DNA from: Davidsoniella eucalypti | Lineage: Eukaryota; Ascomycota; Sordariomycetes; Microascales; Ceratocystidaceae | DNA length: 44,298 bases | NCBI GenBank assembly: GCA_004009845.1 | Contig: RMBW01000162.1 | Coordinates: forward strand, 1 to 44,298 | Reading direction: 5' to 3' | In this document: piece after piece, positions 44,009 through 44,298 of the stretch | Position numbering within the stretch: position 1 is the first letter of the stretch | How the letters are laid out: each line of letters opens with the position of its first letter | Program-made: the position numbers and the translations under genes | Notes under the pieces: generated by a model | Told to the model about the DNA's origin: nothing | What the model saw: the letters and a program-made list of their open reading frames with translations, nothing else | Database searches by the model: none

Positions 44009-44298
44009 CTAGTGCTTCTTGGCCTCCTTGGCCTTCTTTTTCTCTGCGACCATGTTGTCAAACCTTGAGAATGCCGGGAAGCCCTCGAAGAAGATAGAGC
44101 CCAGCCATGTCCACCAAACCAGACCCCACTGCGGCACACTGTGGACAACCATTCTAGACTTTGCGAACCAAGCTGCCTCGATGATATGGATGCTCAGCAC
44201 TGGCCAGAAGATTGTCTCCACCGTCCACTCGTAGCCAGCCCAGCCTCCAGCCTTGGCAAACACAGCACTCCAAAATGCCCGGAAACCTTCAATGTTCC
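44009..44298 (-). CDS. Partial small membrane protein, TMEM254/DUF4499-like (C-terminal part)
   Basis: The frame enters from the right edge and runs 95 codons to TAG; the start lies outside the window. The sequence has an H-x-x-E motif in a hydrophobic segment (PVLSIHIIEAAWFAKSRM), a second hydrophobic helix (WGLVWWTWLGSIFFEGFPAF) and a lysine-rich tail (EKKKAKEAKKH). The H-x-x-E plus a later W...FxGFP pattern recalls DUF4499/TMEM254, small multi-pass membrane proteins of unknown function. The charged tail would face the cytosol if it lies in the ER, which is inference. Other small fungal membrane proteins cannot be excluded. A second stop follows four codons after the TAG. Confidence 0.65.
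   Translation of the reverse strand, partial: NIEGFRAFWSAVFAKAGGWAGYEWTVETIFWPVLSIHIIEAAWFAKSRMVVHSVPQWGLVWWTWLGSIFFEGFPAFSRFDNMVAEKKKAKEAKKH

Overview
The window is nuclear DNA from a filamentous ascomycete (Pezizomycotina; class not resolvable from the sequence alone). Reasons: short GT-AG spliceosomal introns with CTAAC-like branch points, a Zn2Cys6 transcription factor, a FunK1 fungal-type kinase, a DUF3500 protein, an OrsD/DUF3505-type fragment, a fungal DOCK-family GEF and a eukaryotic tRNA-Cys. Gene density is low and intergenic DNA is AT- or pyrimidine-rich.

Left part, about 1-10.3 kb, looks accessory and rearranged. A minus-strand piece of an OrsD/DUF3505-type protein runs off the left edge. 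It abuts, head to head, a plus-strand gene with the C-terminal half of a KDM4-type histone demethylase (post-JmjC motif, ePHD finger, Tudor-like segment, long Q/P/S-rich tail) but no JmjN/JmjC domain. Next come an intact FunK1-type kinase (minus strand) and the 3' end of an RBR E3 ubiquitin ligase: IBR and RING2 are present, RING1 is missing. The last stretch is degenerate sequence.

Middle part, about 10.3-26.5 kb, holds ordinary genes: a conserved protein of unknown function (minus, two exons); divergent from it a small conserved protein embedded in a longer reading frame (plus); a DUF3500 protein (minus); a four-exon Zn2Cys6 regulator (plus); and a tRNA-Cys(GCA) (minus). Between the DUF3500 gene and the regulator lies a cluster of GATA-type sites, partly arranged as degenerate repeats of about 30 bp.

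Right part: a 6.6-kb stretch without a recognisable gene (26.5-33.2 kb) contains two perfect telomeric hexamers. It is followed by a 2,177-codon DOCK-family GEF (plus), a small secreted cysteine-free protein (minus) and, at the right edge, the C-terminal end of a small membrane protein (minus).

The most unusual signal is that two otherwise ordinary genes (the small conserved protein and DOCK) end in UAG followed directly, in frame, by coding-like sequence: about 357 and 61 codons. Two other genes ending in UAG meet another stop within five codons, so code reassignment is not suggested. Stop-codon readthrough, alternative splicing or recent nonsense changes are the candidate explanations. No bacterial-type operon, CRISPR array or complete transposon was seen.
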